In this document: positions 1 through 12,600 of the stretch, piece by piece
How the letters are laid out: every line of letters begins with the position of its first letter
How positions within the stretch are numbered: position 1 is the stretch's first letter
Source of the DNA: Hymenolepis diminuta
Lineage: Eukaryota; Platyhelminthes; Cestoda; Cyclophyllidea; Hymenolepididae
NCBI GenBank assembly: GCA_900708905.1
Contig: CAADRB010000036.1
Coordinates: 310,001-374,000 of the forward strand
Direction: 5' to 3'
DNA: 64,000 nucleotides
The notes under the pieces: model-generated
The model's input: the letters and a program-made list of their open reading frames with translations, nothing else
Databases searched by the model: none
Told to the model about the DNA's origin: nothing
Program-made: the position numbers and the translations under genes

Positions 1-2252
1 TTTTACAACTGAACAATTGATGAATGTACTAAGATGGAATGCAATCGATTTAAACGCATCATCTTTGTATGGCACTGCTGCGATAAGTTAACTCTTATCT
101 GCTAGACTAGGTTTGGAACTTGAGTGTAAACTCAGTGCACTTAGCTAACCACATTCATAAAATTTTGATAGATAAATGTAACACAGAAATGGAATATTAA
201 TTTAAAAGCAACTTAGGAAATAACAAAGAGCACGAACTTGTTTTTAAATCATATGCCGGAAACCTGTCTCTGGTTGATCTTAGTCATTTTTGCGATTAAA
301 AACGCCTAACTTTTAAGGAAAAAAGGGTTTGTCGTGCTGATTTTCTATTTTCTCCTCAGTTGATATGCTAAGAGATATATTTTCTACTGATTTTGAAGTG
401 ATTTATCGGTTTGTTAGTATTCTGAATCAACTAGCGTAACCGATTCTCAATTTGACATGCATTTATTAAAGTTAAAAACTATATTTTCGAGTTCATGATT
501 TATCCACCTTCAAAATCGTTAAGGTCGAAGTTTATCACAACAAAGTTATTTGATTTCCACTAAATAGTTCCTTGGAGCCTTCTTTTATCAAATCTGTATC
601 GATTCCTAATTACTTCCGTATCTTCACACAGATGATTGTCTTAAATAATGTTTCACAGTATCTTCTTAACCTTCTGTTAGGATAACTGCTTGTTAACACA
701 TGACTATCTTTTGTCACTCTCATGAAAAGGCCGCCCTAAAGATAAGTAGATGAGATTGATTTTATTAAGGTTATTTGATTTGCTCATTGAAGTGGAATCG
801 TGTCAGCAGAATCATTCATCTTAAAATTTTTCTTTAAGTACGAGTTTATTTTTAAACTCAGAATTGAATTTCAAAACAAACGAATCCATGTGTTATTGAT
901 TCTTTTTTTTCTTTCATGTCTGGACCGATTAGCAAATTGAGGTGGTGTAGGTATCCATTCATTCAGTTATCATTTCTACGATATTCATTTTACCACTTCA
1001 TGGCGACCTGTGAAAAAGTAAAAAGATTGACAGTCTTTATCAGGAGAGCGTTTCTAACCTTGAGAAACAGTTAAGATTTTAGAGAAGAGAGATTGAGTAG
1101 AAGTGGATAATAAATTGAAGCACCAATGTCTTAGTCAATTTAAATTTCTGATGTATCCTTTTGTTCATATTTCAGTTCATTGCTTCATCGCGTCATCTTT
1201 TAATGGTCCGAAGTTCTAATTTCCTACGATTCTTATCGACGACATTCAAACCCTAAAAGCGAGTTTATTAAACTGAGTGATCGGTCATACCATCTCGAAT
1301 CATTTACCTTCTATTATAATCAAGATCTTACTAGATTTCACAGAAGGCTATAAATATTGAAAATATCTAGTTGCTTTATTGTAAGGATCCAATGTATGTG
1401 TATTGTATGAAGCCATTATAATGGGAAAATTTAAGAAAAGACAACTAAAGAGATGAATCAACGGTTAATAAAATTGATGCTAAATTTTTGTTAATTGCTT
1501 TGCACTAATGATACTTTCTATGTCATTGAAAATTTGTCAAGATATTCTTCGGTGTAAAAAGTATTTTTAGGTATCACGACGTTATTTAAATAAAAAAATA
1601 AATGAATTTTTGTGGTGGATTTTGTGTTAGTGTTTCTCGAACTTGCGATATGTCACTCTGCCTCAATTTAAAAGATCAGTAGCAGCTATCAAATCATTCA
1701 CTGGGTGTTCATCTATATAATTTTTAACTTTAGCAACTGCAATCTTAAGAATCTTGGAACTCTTAAAAATATAAGAAAGCATAAAGTAGAAATTTAATTA
1801 ATTAAAATTTTGAACAGAATGCTGTGCATTTATATAACATTCCTCCTTACTCGAGTCTTCTGAAGTTTTATTGGGTACATTGATGTCGTGCATTGTGAAA
1901 GCTGGTCCTTATCATTTATTCCTTATCGGTATCTCCTATGACTGTCCTGATTCTAGAGGCTCACTTACTCCCAAGGTCATAAGAAAGATGGGATTTATGA
2001 ATTACGATGAAAAAGGTTGTATAGAATCTGGGAATTAGATGAATGCCAATGAATGCTTGAGAACACAGCTGCGAGACCTTTAATGCGAAGAGTGATAATA
2101 GCCAGACTAATACTATCTACGTTTTTGTGCTTTTATCAACTGCCAGCTGCAGATTAAGGGAACTGCATATCCGCAGATGGGCTATGCTATGCTGTGCTGT
2201 GATTCCCATACTTAGAATTTGTGAAATCATTTTTATGATTTCTTATTTGTAG
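1..2252. other. Left-edge stretch with no recognised gene
   Basis: AT-rich sequence with stops in all frames. I looked on the + strand for the N-terminal Rossmann motif (TGGSSGIG-like) expected in the first exons of the KDSR gene that follows, and did not find it. Those exons therefore probably lie left of the window, which would make this stretch mostly intron. No RNA gene, repeat array or transposon end was recognised. Confidence 0.5.
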
Positions 2253-5145
2253 TTGGCGTAGTCGACATCCTGATCAACTGCGCTGGCACTTCAGTAGCTC
2301 GCACGTTCGAGGAAACACCTCCAAAAGTCTTCGAAAACATGATTCGAGTCAACTACATGGGAGCTGTCAACTTGACAAAAGCCCTTCTACCCGATATGAT
2401 TCGACCTGCTCTTGCTGTCAACTCAAAAGGCGAAGGTGAAATTATTGTCTTTCCGCATGAACGACGTATTGCCTTCTTCTCTTCACCGGCTGCTCAATTG
2501 CCAGTCTATGGATTCTCTGCTTATTCTGCTTCGAAAGCGGCCCTCTCATCTTTTGCGAATACTATCCAACAGGAACTGGAAGATGATGGAATCATGGTTA
2601 CGGTGGTGTATCCACCTGATACAGATACTCCTGGATTTATTGTGAGTCAAAACTTTACATTCTTACTCATTTAGTTGAGTACGTGCTCAATAATGATTAC
2701 TTAAGGAGACTTATTTTCTCGTGCCTAGTGCTATTCTCTCAGATATTCTTCAAGCGAACAACTGGCTTGATATCTCTAGTCATATTCTGGTTTACAGGTA
2801 CAAAGGTCCTCTTATTTAAGTTTCTAGGTAGAAGATAGGAGCGGCCATTGAAACTAGTCAACTTTGCCTTTTGGGACCTTTGTTGTTCCCTATCTTCGTT
2901 ATCTCGAAATAAAATATGCGATTTAATTCAGTTAGGAATGGAATTTCATTTAACGTACTCGATTACTAACCGATATTTTCACAGCCTTGAGTAATTAACC
3001 AAACGATTTCTGATGTTTAAAGGCCACCCTCTTCTCACGTTCTAAGCAGAGTTGGCATGAATATATGGATCCATTTATGAATATACTCGTACAAAGGAAT
3101 AGTTTTAAAAAAATTTCTTTTCTTTTATTCGTTTGATAGATAGATGGGTATATTTTCAGTTGAGTTAAGCACTGTATGAATTTAGAAACCTCCTGGTGAT
3201 CAGGAACTAGAGGTAAACGTCAGAAGGTGGAAGATTGAGTAGCGAAACTATCAATTATTCTCTATCTATCACACTGACCATATATACTTTTCCACACTGA
3301 AAATTCGATTTCCGATAAAGTTTGGAATAATTTATACGTTTAGAATATTAGATTTTCGCACACGTCTTCTCTTTATAACATAAGAGCTGTATTTCAAGTT
3401 TTATCTTATGATTACGTTACGAAATTCATCGATGACGGCTCATTCGAAGCCTTTTTTTCTTGGCTAGACACCTTCAAACGGAATTTGTGAATTTCTTTGA
3501 TCACATAATCACTTAATTGATAAGCATAAATGACGTGATTTAACGAAATATCGTGAGGTACTCAGCAATCGAAAGATTGTGATTATCATGCTTTCGCTTG
3601 ATGTTTTATTTCAGTCGAGACACTTGAATTTGAAAGCTTAATTTAATAAATCGTTTCTTAGTGATAGATTTCCAGGTGGAATTGATTAGTGTTACTACTT
3701 CTAACCACCTAACAATATTTCGTTTGACCCTACCGTACTTTGTATTCTTCTTGCATCCACCATTCTTAATTAATATTTACCTCTACAAATCCTTAGGTTG
3801 AAATTGGCGATCTTAAATCGCTATTATAGTTTGTCAATTGGTATCTAGTTGGATCAGGATTAGTGGATTTAGCTCCCCGTGGTAGCGGAGATTTAGCATT
3901 TGAAGTATATTTTCACTTAGCTAACTTTCAGCTTAGTATATTGTCCGCAAATTAGATCAGTATGTTCCAATGTAAACATCTGTTTTTTCTCTCACTGTTT
4001 TGTAAATCATTAAAGAAACAAGGTAAGAGGTTACGTATCAGCTATTTGCTTATTAAAAACATCCAATTCACCAGTTCCGCACTGCAGATATTTGACCTCT
4101 GGAATCTGATAAGTCGACTGCAAGCATAACCACTGCATTTCAGACTTGACGCTTCGTAATTATGTACCCTTTATTATTAAGTAGTGAGTTACAATTTATT
4201 TCCTCTCCTAAGAAATATCTAACGATGTATTTCGCTCAACATTATTTGCGTCTAAGCAGTTATTGATTTACTGTCTTACAAAACATCTCTTGTGCCGGCC
4301 ATATTAATAGTTCGAATCCTTACGGTATTATCTGATGGTTACTTACCTACGATTTATTAGTCATTGTAACATTTTGTTTTTCTCTTGTGATGAAAATGTG
4401 GTCAGATCAGTTTTTTATGTAGTATATACTGTGATGTTAAAATTTCGTTTTTTTACGCTCATTTTGGATTATGGCATGGTATTATTAAGCCTCTCTGATA
4501 AAAAAACTCGAATTCTGCCAGTCTCTTCATTAGGCAAATTAAACCAATGCGATTGACCATTCCACTCACTGAGTGTGCATTAATGGGCATCGAATCAGTG
4601 ACTTTGTCAAACACTGCCATCAGTGCGTTTACTTATTCCTACGATTTTTCACCTTCCGGTTTTACTTTCCTTTTAACTCCTAATCCTATTTCTTCGAGTT
4701 GTATTCTTGATTAAATTCAACATTAATAAACTTCTCACTGCATTGTTGTACACTATAGGCTGCACAGTTGAGTCACCAATTTGTTCATATTATCATTATG
4801 TCCTCTTCCCTCATGTAGGTGGAAAATGAAGGCAAGCCCAAACTAACCAGGATAATCAGTGAACCGGCCGGTCTTGAGACAGCCGAGTCTGTAGCTGGGC
4901 GTTCAATGCACTACATTCTCATCGGTCGACGCAACTGTGCCTTTGGACCTCTGGGTCGAGCCCTTCTTTGGTACACCGCTGGGGTATCTCGAGCTCAAGA
5001 TGATGCCCACTGTCCTTTCGCGCCACCACTTCCTCCAGTCATTGTAGCAGCAATAGAGATTGCTGTCGCACCACTCCTGAAAATTGTCTCATTTGCATTC
5101 GCCTATTGGATGCGCAGTATTATAAAGAAGTTCCGTAAAAAGTGA
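2253..5145 (+). CDS. KDSR: 3-ketodihydrosphingosine reductase, C-terminal two exons (partial gene)
   Basis: Exons 2253-2641 and 4819-5145 read through in one frame; the 5' exons lie outside the window. The enzyme is a short-chain dehydrogenase that reduces 3-ketosphinganine to sphinganine with NADPH on the ER membrane, the second step of sphingolipid synthesis. Seen here: the NCAG motif near the exon start, the catalytic YSASK (Tyr-x-x-x-Lys) preceded by a Ser pair, then YPPDTDTPGF. The splice joins this to an E-N-x-x-K-P segment ending in RIISE, the order found in animal KDSR. The C-terminus has a hydrophobic stretch and ends in a basic tail (KKFRKK), fitting membrane anchoring. Borders: acceptor TTTGTAG, donor ATT/GTGAGT, acceptor CATGTAG, phase 0. 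The stop is TGA at 5143-5145. The 2.2-kb intron holds a SINE. Confidence 0.88.
4473..4620 (-). repeat. tRNA-like SINE copy in the KDSR intron
   Basis: It shares the modules GAATTCTGCCA and CCATTCCACTCA, each followed by a similar gap, with blocks near 21.1 kb and 22.4 kb. The 3' part is inverted relative to copies near 16.2, 24.5 and 33.1 kb. Boundaries are approximate and no target-site duplication was identified. Confidence 0.55.
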
Positions 5146-6603
5146 TTTTGACTTGACATCGTCTTTGTTCTTTTCGTTTTTTCTGTGATTTTGAATTTGT
5201 TAAAAGAGCCTTGGAGATATCCTATGTTCCGTTTAATCTTGGGTTTAAATAATCTCTTGGGCTCTCAAAAATTACGCGTAAATGTTTCATCGTAATTGGT
5301 CACAGCTGGAATCGTTCACAAAACGAATCAGAAGATAGGTAGGTATTTTAGAATACTCACTGAATAGTATTGAATTGATTGTTACACATGAATGCCTTCA
5401 TATAGCAGAATGGTACCGAAAAATATAAATATAATTGGTGAGGTAATTTCAAATAGTTAGAAATATGCATTCGAACTCTGACGCACCTGTGTTCAGCACA
5501 AACGTGTGAATGAGAAAGAAAAACCGATTTAAATGTGGTTTAATGATAACACATGCAATCGATCAATAATCTGATTTATTCATATTCAAGATCAGAAATG
5601 CAAGTGACAAAATCAGACCTCGTAGTAGTTGTGAAAATTCTGAAGACTTTTTGCTTATAAAATGCATTTAACCATCCAGGGATATATTTGAAAACAATAT
5701 AATTCGTTCAGTTATATTTAACATTAAGTTTGGCATAAATTCAGTGAATAGAAAATCAGAATGGTTTGATAAAATAGATTGGCATTGTAAGCTAAAAAAA
5801 TATACATTGAAATAAGTTGAACATATGTTCATGATCTGTTAAGACAAAATCGGAATTAGCAGTTGAATAATCAGTAAAAAATGTTCCATGTGTGGAACAG
5901 AGCTATTTGTTTTACAATGTGATTTTAATTTTTTTGGTAAAATAAGATAGAAAAATTTTAGAAACAGCAAAATTGGGTTATTTTATGCTTTTCAAAATAC
6001 GGGCAGTGTACGGAAGATGACGGTACGAAAACGCCATAAAATCCCATAATATCTTAAACGTCATGCAATACCAATTCGAAATAGCAAAATTCTATCTAAT
6101 GGCTGTTATTAATCGTCATAAGTGTCATGGTTTAATTTAATCAAAATATATTCCAATACTAAAACATTAATTAAGGTAGAAATGGTACTGCAGCATACTT
6201 TCGAATGGCTTGTGACTAATTTATATGTACACTCGTAAGGAAATTGAAATCTTGTTAGCATAGGAATATATGATTGTCTATGAAAAAGCGAGATGTTGAT
6301 AATGATAAAAGACCAAGAGAACGACGTGGTGGCCCATAGGTCAATTTTTTCAAGGTCAATTGCTTTAGAGTTCATTAATTAAGATTCTGGGTTAGATGCG
6401 TTTATTCTCCGTTCGCTAATTTTACTTTGTCATTTCTTTGTTTATGCAAAATTTTAAGTCTTCTGTAGTCGTTTTGTTATCAATAAAACGGCTACATGCA
6501 AATATTTTGCTGGTAACAAATTGAAAGGTGTTAATTATTACCTGACAAAATGCCATTAAATTGACGTATAACAATTTTTACGGATTAATATTTTGTGTTT
6601 CAG
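5146..6603. other. Intergenic / 5' region between KDSR and KDM7
   Basis: No coding exon was recognised on either strand. I specifically searched the + strand for a Cys-rich PHD-finger exon (paired C-x-x-C codons) that could belong to the demethylase downstream, and found none. The KDSR 3' UTR and the KDM7 promoter or 5' UTR presumably lie here; no clear TATA box or AATAAA could be assigned. Confidence 0.5.
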
Positions 6604-6633
6604 AAATTTATTATTAATATTTTTACTTGTTCA

Positions 6634-9600
6634 ATGAAACCAGCGGCTGGAACGCCCGAATTCATCAGGAAGTTACTGGGAAGGAAATATCTCGAGTAGG
6701 CTTCCGTTTTTATATTGATCAATGCGCATTTGTTTTATTTACTTAATTTTAATCAAGGTAAAATACTTCGTGTTACTGTTTTCCTTCCGTTATTTTAGTC
6801 CAGATCTATTTGTCGACTATAAAAATGGTGATGAAGTCAACGGTTATAACTTGGAAACCGATGGCTTTAAGAAACCCATCGTTGTCCGCAATAAATCCGG
6901 ACTTCGTATGAAAGTTCCACCACCTAATTTCAATCTTCACGACGTTGTTGATTTCACTGATCCTGAAATCCAAATAGCTGTAATCGATGTAGAAAATCAG
7001 TGTGATTCAATGATGCCTCTTGGTGAATTTGTCGACAAATTTTATGAGAAACCCCGCAAACGGATTTTAAATGTTCTCAGTTTTGAGTATTCGCGAACTA
7101 AGTGGGTACATTTTAATTTTAACTTAAGTTAATATATTTTTAAATGTTTAATTCTCCATTTGAATCCGATTTCACTTTACGATAGCGTGTGCAGCCGAGA
7201 GCTTCACTCCTTATTACAATAATACTGCAGACTCAAATTTATTATCAATACAATCAGATTTCGATGAATGAAGGAATCGTTAATTAGGCTATTTAAATAA
7301 TGGAATTGAGTCTTTTATTTTGAATTTCTTATTACGTTACCTAGAATTAGTACAATCTGATAAGTACCTGTTTGCTATGGCTATTGCTGCTTGCCTGTAT
7401 CGCTCTTTACTTAAATACTTATAAGTAGCATTGGGGTTTCGCTTACAGATTGGCCACATACATTCGTCCACCGCACGTAGTTAAGGAGTTGAGTTTGGTG
7501 GATAATTGCTGGGCAGAGCCTGCTGACGAGGATGATGAAGTTGGACCAGTGGCTTCTGAGAAACCCTACGTTCAAAAGTACTGTCTAATGAGTATGGCCG
7601 GGTCTTATACTGACTTCCATATCGATTTCGGGGGATCATCCGTTTGGTATCATGTCCTTTGGGTGAGCCATCATTTTAATATGCGATCATCTTGTCCATC
7701 AATCAATCGAACTTAATAACTGTTGGATAAAAATGAATAAATTTTATCCAAGAAAATTTAAATTTACAATTCATTTTTAATTATTAATAACATTTGCATA
7801 TTTGTTAAAATGTACTAAATTGCAGGGTCTTTTCCTTGCGTAATTTTGGAGTAAAGCCCACAATTAAGGCATTTACGTGCTATCATTGAGTTCTGAAATT
7901 TGTGGCTATTTTGGGTGCTAATTGGGTTATAACAATAACCTTCTTCCATTTTATAGGGCGAAAAGATTTTCTATGTAATTCCTCCATCCAAACCATACTT
8001 GGATGCTTATTGGGCTTGGAATGGTTTAATTGACAACCGCCGAGTATTCTATCTCGACACACTTGGTGAGTAAATAAGTTGTCCTTATGTTTGCTTTGAT
8101 TTACTACTTCAAGCCATTATTGTTAAGCCCTGCATAGAAAGCGGAGCCAGTGGAAGACCTTATGTCTTCCAACAGGATTCGGCTCCATTCCGTAAAACTC
8201 TCAAAGTTCAGGATTGGATAGCCCAGAATTTTCATCATTGTGTCACACCAAGCTTATGGCCCTCTAACCCACAAGGCCTTAATCCTTTGTATTACTATGT
8301 GTGGGGCGGGACATCGTTGAAAAGGAAGTTCATAAGCATGTTCAAAACACCAGATCCTCCTCCGATGGAAGCAATAGCCCGAGCAATGGAAAACATCAAT
8401 AAAGACCACCTAATCCGATCGAAGCTTACAGGCGCTTTCGGACTCGAATTGAGTCGGTGAAAGAAGCCGAGGGAGGACATATAGAATAAAACCTAGGTTA
8501 ATATTATGTTAACTTGTTTTGTCACAAGAAATTGTAAATTTCAATCATTAATAGTTACATTTCCAGTTTTTCTAAAAGTGCGTAAGGTGTTCTTAGATGT
8601 CTTACGCACCCTGTGTTAAAAAAGTTATATTGAAAAATCGTTATTTGTTTCGTCAGAACAGTTTAGAATTGGTCTGAAAGCATTTTTTAATTGTTGTCTA
8701 GAGCTGTCATTGTCATAGGCAGGAACAAATTTTTACTTAAAACAACGTGCTTTTTAACATTTATGTTAAAACCTTTCTGATATAGGAGGCCACATTCTGT
8801 TGTATTTCCACTGCTGAACATCAACAGATAATAATCGGTTAATGATTACGAAGTAACTTGGAGCGCTAACTGAATATACATATCTCCCTCCTTGTGGTAT
8901 GATAATGTGGATAGACTCCGCACACTAACCGAATCATCTCCTCATTAGAAGAGTAAAAATAAACCTTGAAGTCTTATCTATTCATTATAAAAGAAATATA
9001 TGGGTTTATTTACGTTGAATTATACCAGTTACGTCCAATAGAGCATATTCTCTTGTTGCGCTGGTGGCGTAACAAAGTGCGCGTCCACCAAATCAACTGA
9101 AGTGGGTCCAATGTTGTTGCGAAACCAGGGGCATTGGCGTTGTGCTTCGCTGATTATTTAGTAGGTGCGGAATAAAACTGAAAGTATAATAAAGGAAAAT
9201 TAATCATTTTTAGTCAGAGCAGGAGATGCGATGTATTGTAAGCATTTAAAGTCTTAATCTTTTATGGCTAATACACAAGCCAATCAAATCAGAGGTCACA
9301 AGGTCGACGTTTATCGGTTCATTTCTAGTGATTAAAATAATCAGTCATACTAATCAAACGAAATTGACATGTTTATCGAATCCCTAGCTTGGTTGTTACT
9401 TTAATTAAATCGATTTTTTTTAGATACCCCTATCCCTGTGGCCACATTGCGTTTAAAGGCCGGTGATACAGTCCTGCTTCCCTCTGGATGGATTCACGCT
9501 GTATATACGCCTGCCGACAGTCTCGTTTTCGGAGGCAATTTCCTCACACAATTCAGTATTCCACTACAACTCCAGTGAGTTGTTTTACTTTTCATTTAAT

Positions 9601-12600
9601 ACTTATTAACTGTGCGTCAGTGGCGTAGTGGGTTCAGCGAGTATTCAGTGAACGGCAAGATCAACCGTACTGGCGATAGCCAAACAAAGGACATTTGAAT
9701 CAGACGAGTTCCAAGATATTCATTTGTTAGAAGCTCTGTCTTTTAACGGACTTGGAACTTATCCTAACGGCTACCAACACCTTAGGCGTGGTCTCGTAGG
9801 TATATTCTGTTTATGCGTAATTATAATACCAGTCCTCTGCTAAGCCAAACTTTAGAGCTAATGTGACCCCAAATAATTACGGGGATGAGCTCTTGTTCTT
9901 GCTCATCATTCAATAGCGTCCAGTTATATTGCTCCTAAGGTCTGGAAATCATAAGTTTCGTATTAGGGCAACTAGGTCTTTAATTCTAGTAGTTGGAACT
10001 GTTTGGTTGATAACTTCAGGTCTAGGAGCTTTGAATCTAGATTCACTCTGTCAAAACAGTACCACTATTTTGATGATTGAATGCGGCCTCACTGTCTTTT
10101 CAATCATAATAAATTCTGGGGTTTAAGTGACTATGAGAAAAGCGATGTCGAAATTAATAGTTTGCTGGAATTCTAGAATGATTGTATACAACTTTCCACA
10201 ATTTCGGGATATGGTTAAATCTAATTTCTATGTGGTTGTTTTGAAGGAAATAATGAACATTTAAGGTTAAGTTGAGATGGAGGTTGTTCTTGAAGCCCAT
10301 GAGACTTGGGATTTGCTAACGAGCACAATTTAATTAATACTTCATAATGAAGAGAACAGTGAGAGGGGTTAACTCTACAGTAGTAGTCTGTACTACTATC
10401 TCTTGTCCTCTACATTTTTAGCGTTTACCACATGGAAATAGCCCAGAAAACTGAACAACGATTTCTCTTTCCTGCATTTGAGAAGCTTCATTGGTACGCA
10501 GCCGACGTAATCCTAGGCAAATTAACCAGTAAGTGATCCATTGGCGGTTTTTCACTTATTTGCTATCAGTTGTATATAGCAACTTTTAACAATTTCAGAT
10601 TGCCTCTATGCGGGCCAGGAACCTCCACCATATCTTCTAAAGGCAGCAAGTGCTTTAATTAACCCCCTTCAACAATGGTTGGAAAATAGAAAGGATGTAA
10701 GTCACATTTCTATTTGTACGTTCATTCTGAATGCACACCACATTGGGTCAGGTGCGCAAGAGTCTGTTAAACTTCCGGTGCATTCGACGGTAAAGATTAT
10801 TGCTATAACATCACGTTAAATTTATCTTAAATGACGAAGTCACTCCAAAAAAATTGTGACAAGGGTGGCAGTTATGTATACAGGTAAAGGTCACTTTATA
10901 CAGTTTGGGATTGGATCACCCTTGGTTGATGTCGACTTTAATCATTCAATTAACTCTGTGAACCCACTTTAAACCCACTCCCAAACTAATAGTGTGCGTC
11001 TTTTGCTGATAATTGGTATAACTTTCATCGGTATGTAAACTGTCAAAACCACAAATGGTACGTATTTCGTGGCTCCTGGAAAATTATTTTTTAGTTAAAT
11101 TAAATCGTTCGATGAAAGCTCGTATCAATGCTTGACTTGCATGAATAAGTGGCTTTCAAATTCTGATGATTTTGAAGGAAAACACCATTGGCTTTTGACA
11201 ATTTTGTTTAATTTTTTCAATTTTTTTTCCTTTATTTGATGTGATGCTGTTCTTCGAGAGGAATGGAAGTGGTTTTTTGCCTGTTTGAATTTTTCGTTTT
11301 GAATGTTCATTACGTACCCACTTTGGGCACTAATGAATTTTAAGTTTGCATCATCCAGTGAGCCTAATGCGTTTGAGATTATTAAACGTTAACATTGTTA
11401 ATATATTGGACTTTGAAGTTCGTACATGAGATATCATTTAATAGGAGAATGCGCCGTTTCCAAAGCCAATGGTTATGGAAAGATTGATCCAAACAATTTG
11501 GAGTATTTTGTCCGTAACAAGTTTTTCAGACAAATCGAGATGTGTTAAGTTTAGCTTTACTAGAACGGCTTTGAAAAGATTAAACTACTAAAAAATAGTA
11601 TTCAACGGGCAATATCTCCGTGTGGTGATTAGCTCTTATCCCCACACCGTACCTAGATCTCCTGAATAAAGTTTCAAAGCCAGGTCTCTCCATAGTCGTA
11701 TCAGTGATTAACGTCTTTTAAATTGCCAACCGTAACAGTATCCTTTTCTGCTCGAGTTATTTTTGTTTAATAGCAATGTGTCTTTTTTCACCCTTTAGGG
11801 CATTCTCTGTTCAAACCGATTGCAAATAGGAGTCGGTTTAAAGCCTCTCCGGTAAAAATTTCCGAAGAATGAATGGTATAATGGGTCGTGTTCAAATAGT
11901 TATTTAATATAATAATTGTAGTCCTGTTTCGTGGTCAATTTTGAGTTCATATGGAGAGAACAAAATACATGCTGTCACATCGTTCAAGTATGAAAATTTT
12001 GTAAAATCAAGTTTAGTAAAAATTAAAAATTAGCTTAATAGCATTCATCTAATCAGAATTTATTCTAATCTCTTACGTATTTCTAAAAGTCACCCAATTC
12101 GTTCTTATTTTACCAGCTACCCAAGGGTGAGAGAAACTACTATCTCCCAGCAAGAACATATCTTCAGTACGCCTATTCCACTCTGATCGTAAAATTGGAG
12201 GACATGATTCATTCCTTCATTTCCAGGTCTCCCTCTTATCACCACGCTAGTAGTGCCAAGAGACCGCGTAAATCCAAGCACCAGCAGAGAATGCCTTCCG
12301 GAGATGAAGGGGAAAAAGATGTAGAAAGTGATTCTACGGATCCCCTGGTTGATGAGTCAGAGGGTTATTCAGGAATACATGCTCGATCCACACTTCCCGA
12401 ATCATCCCGAGGCTGTCGCTTTTCTAGCGGGAGTCCGTATGAGGATGATGCTGAAGATGACGGTTTACGCGAAGTTCTCGATGCCGTCCCAGAATTGAGG
12501 AGCAGTAAACTTGTTGGTGATGAATGTAAGTTTATTAAATGGCGATTTTCAGATTAAGTTGGCGCCAAGAGTTTAAACTGCTTTGGATAGTAAAATGAAA

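Noticed and set aside
8295..8480. A 61-codon - strand frame, identical to one at 13982-14167
   Set aside because: It is the antisense shadow of the mariner transposase fragments; the identity comes from the repeat.
12195..12557. A 120-codon + strand frame as an independent gene
   Set aside because: It is the middle of KDM7 exon 12117-12525. The reading starts in frame before the Met and stops after the donor.
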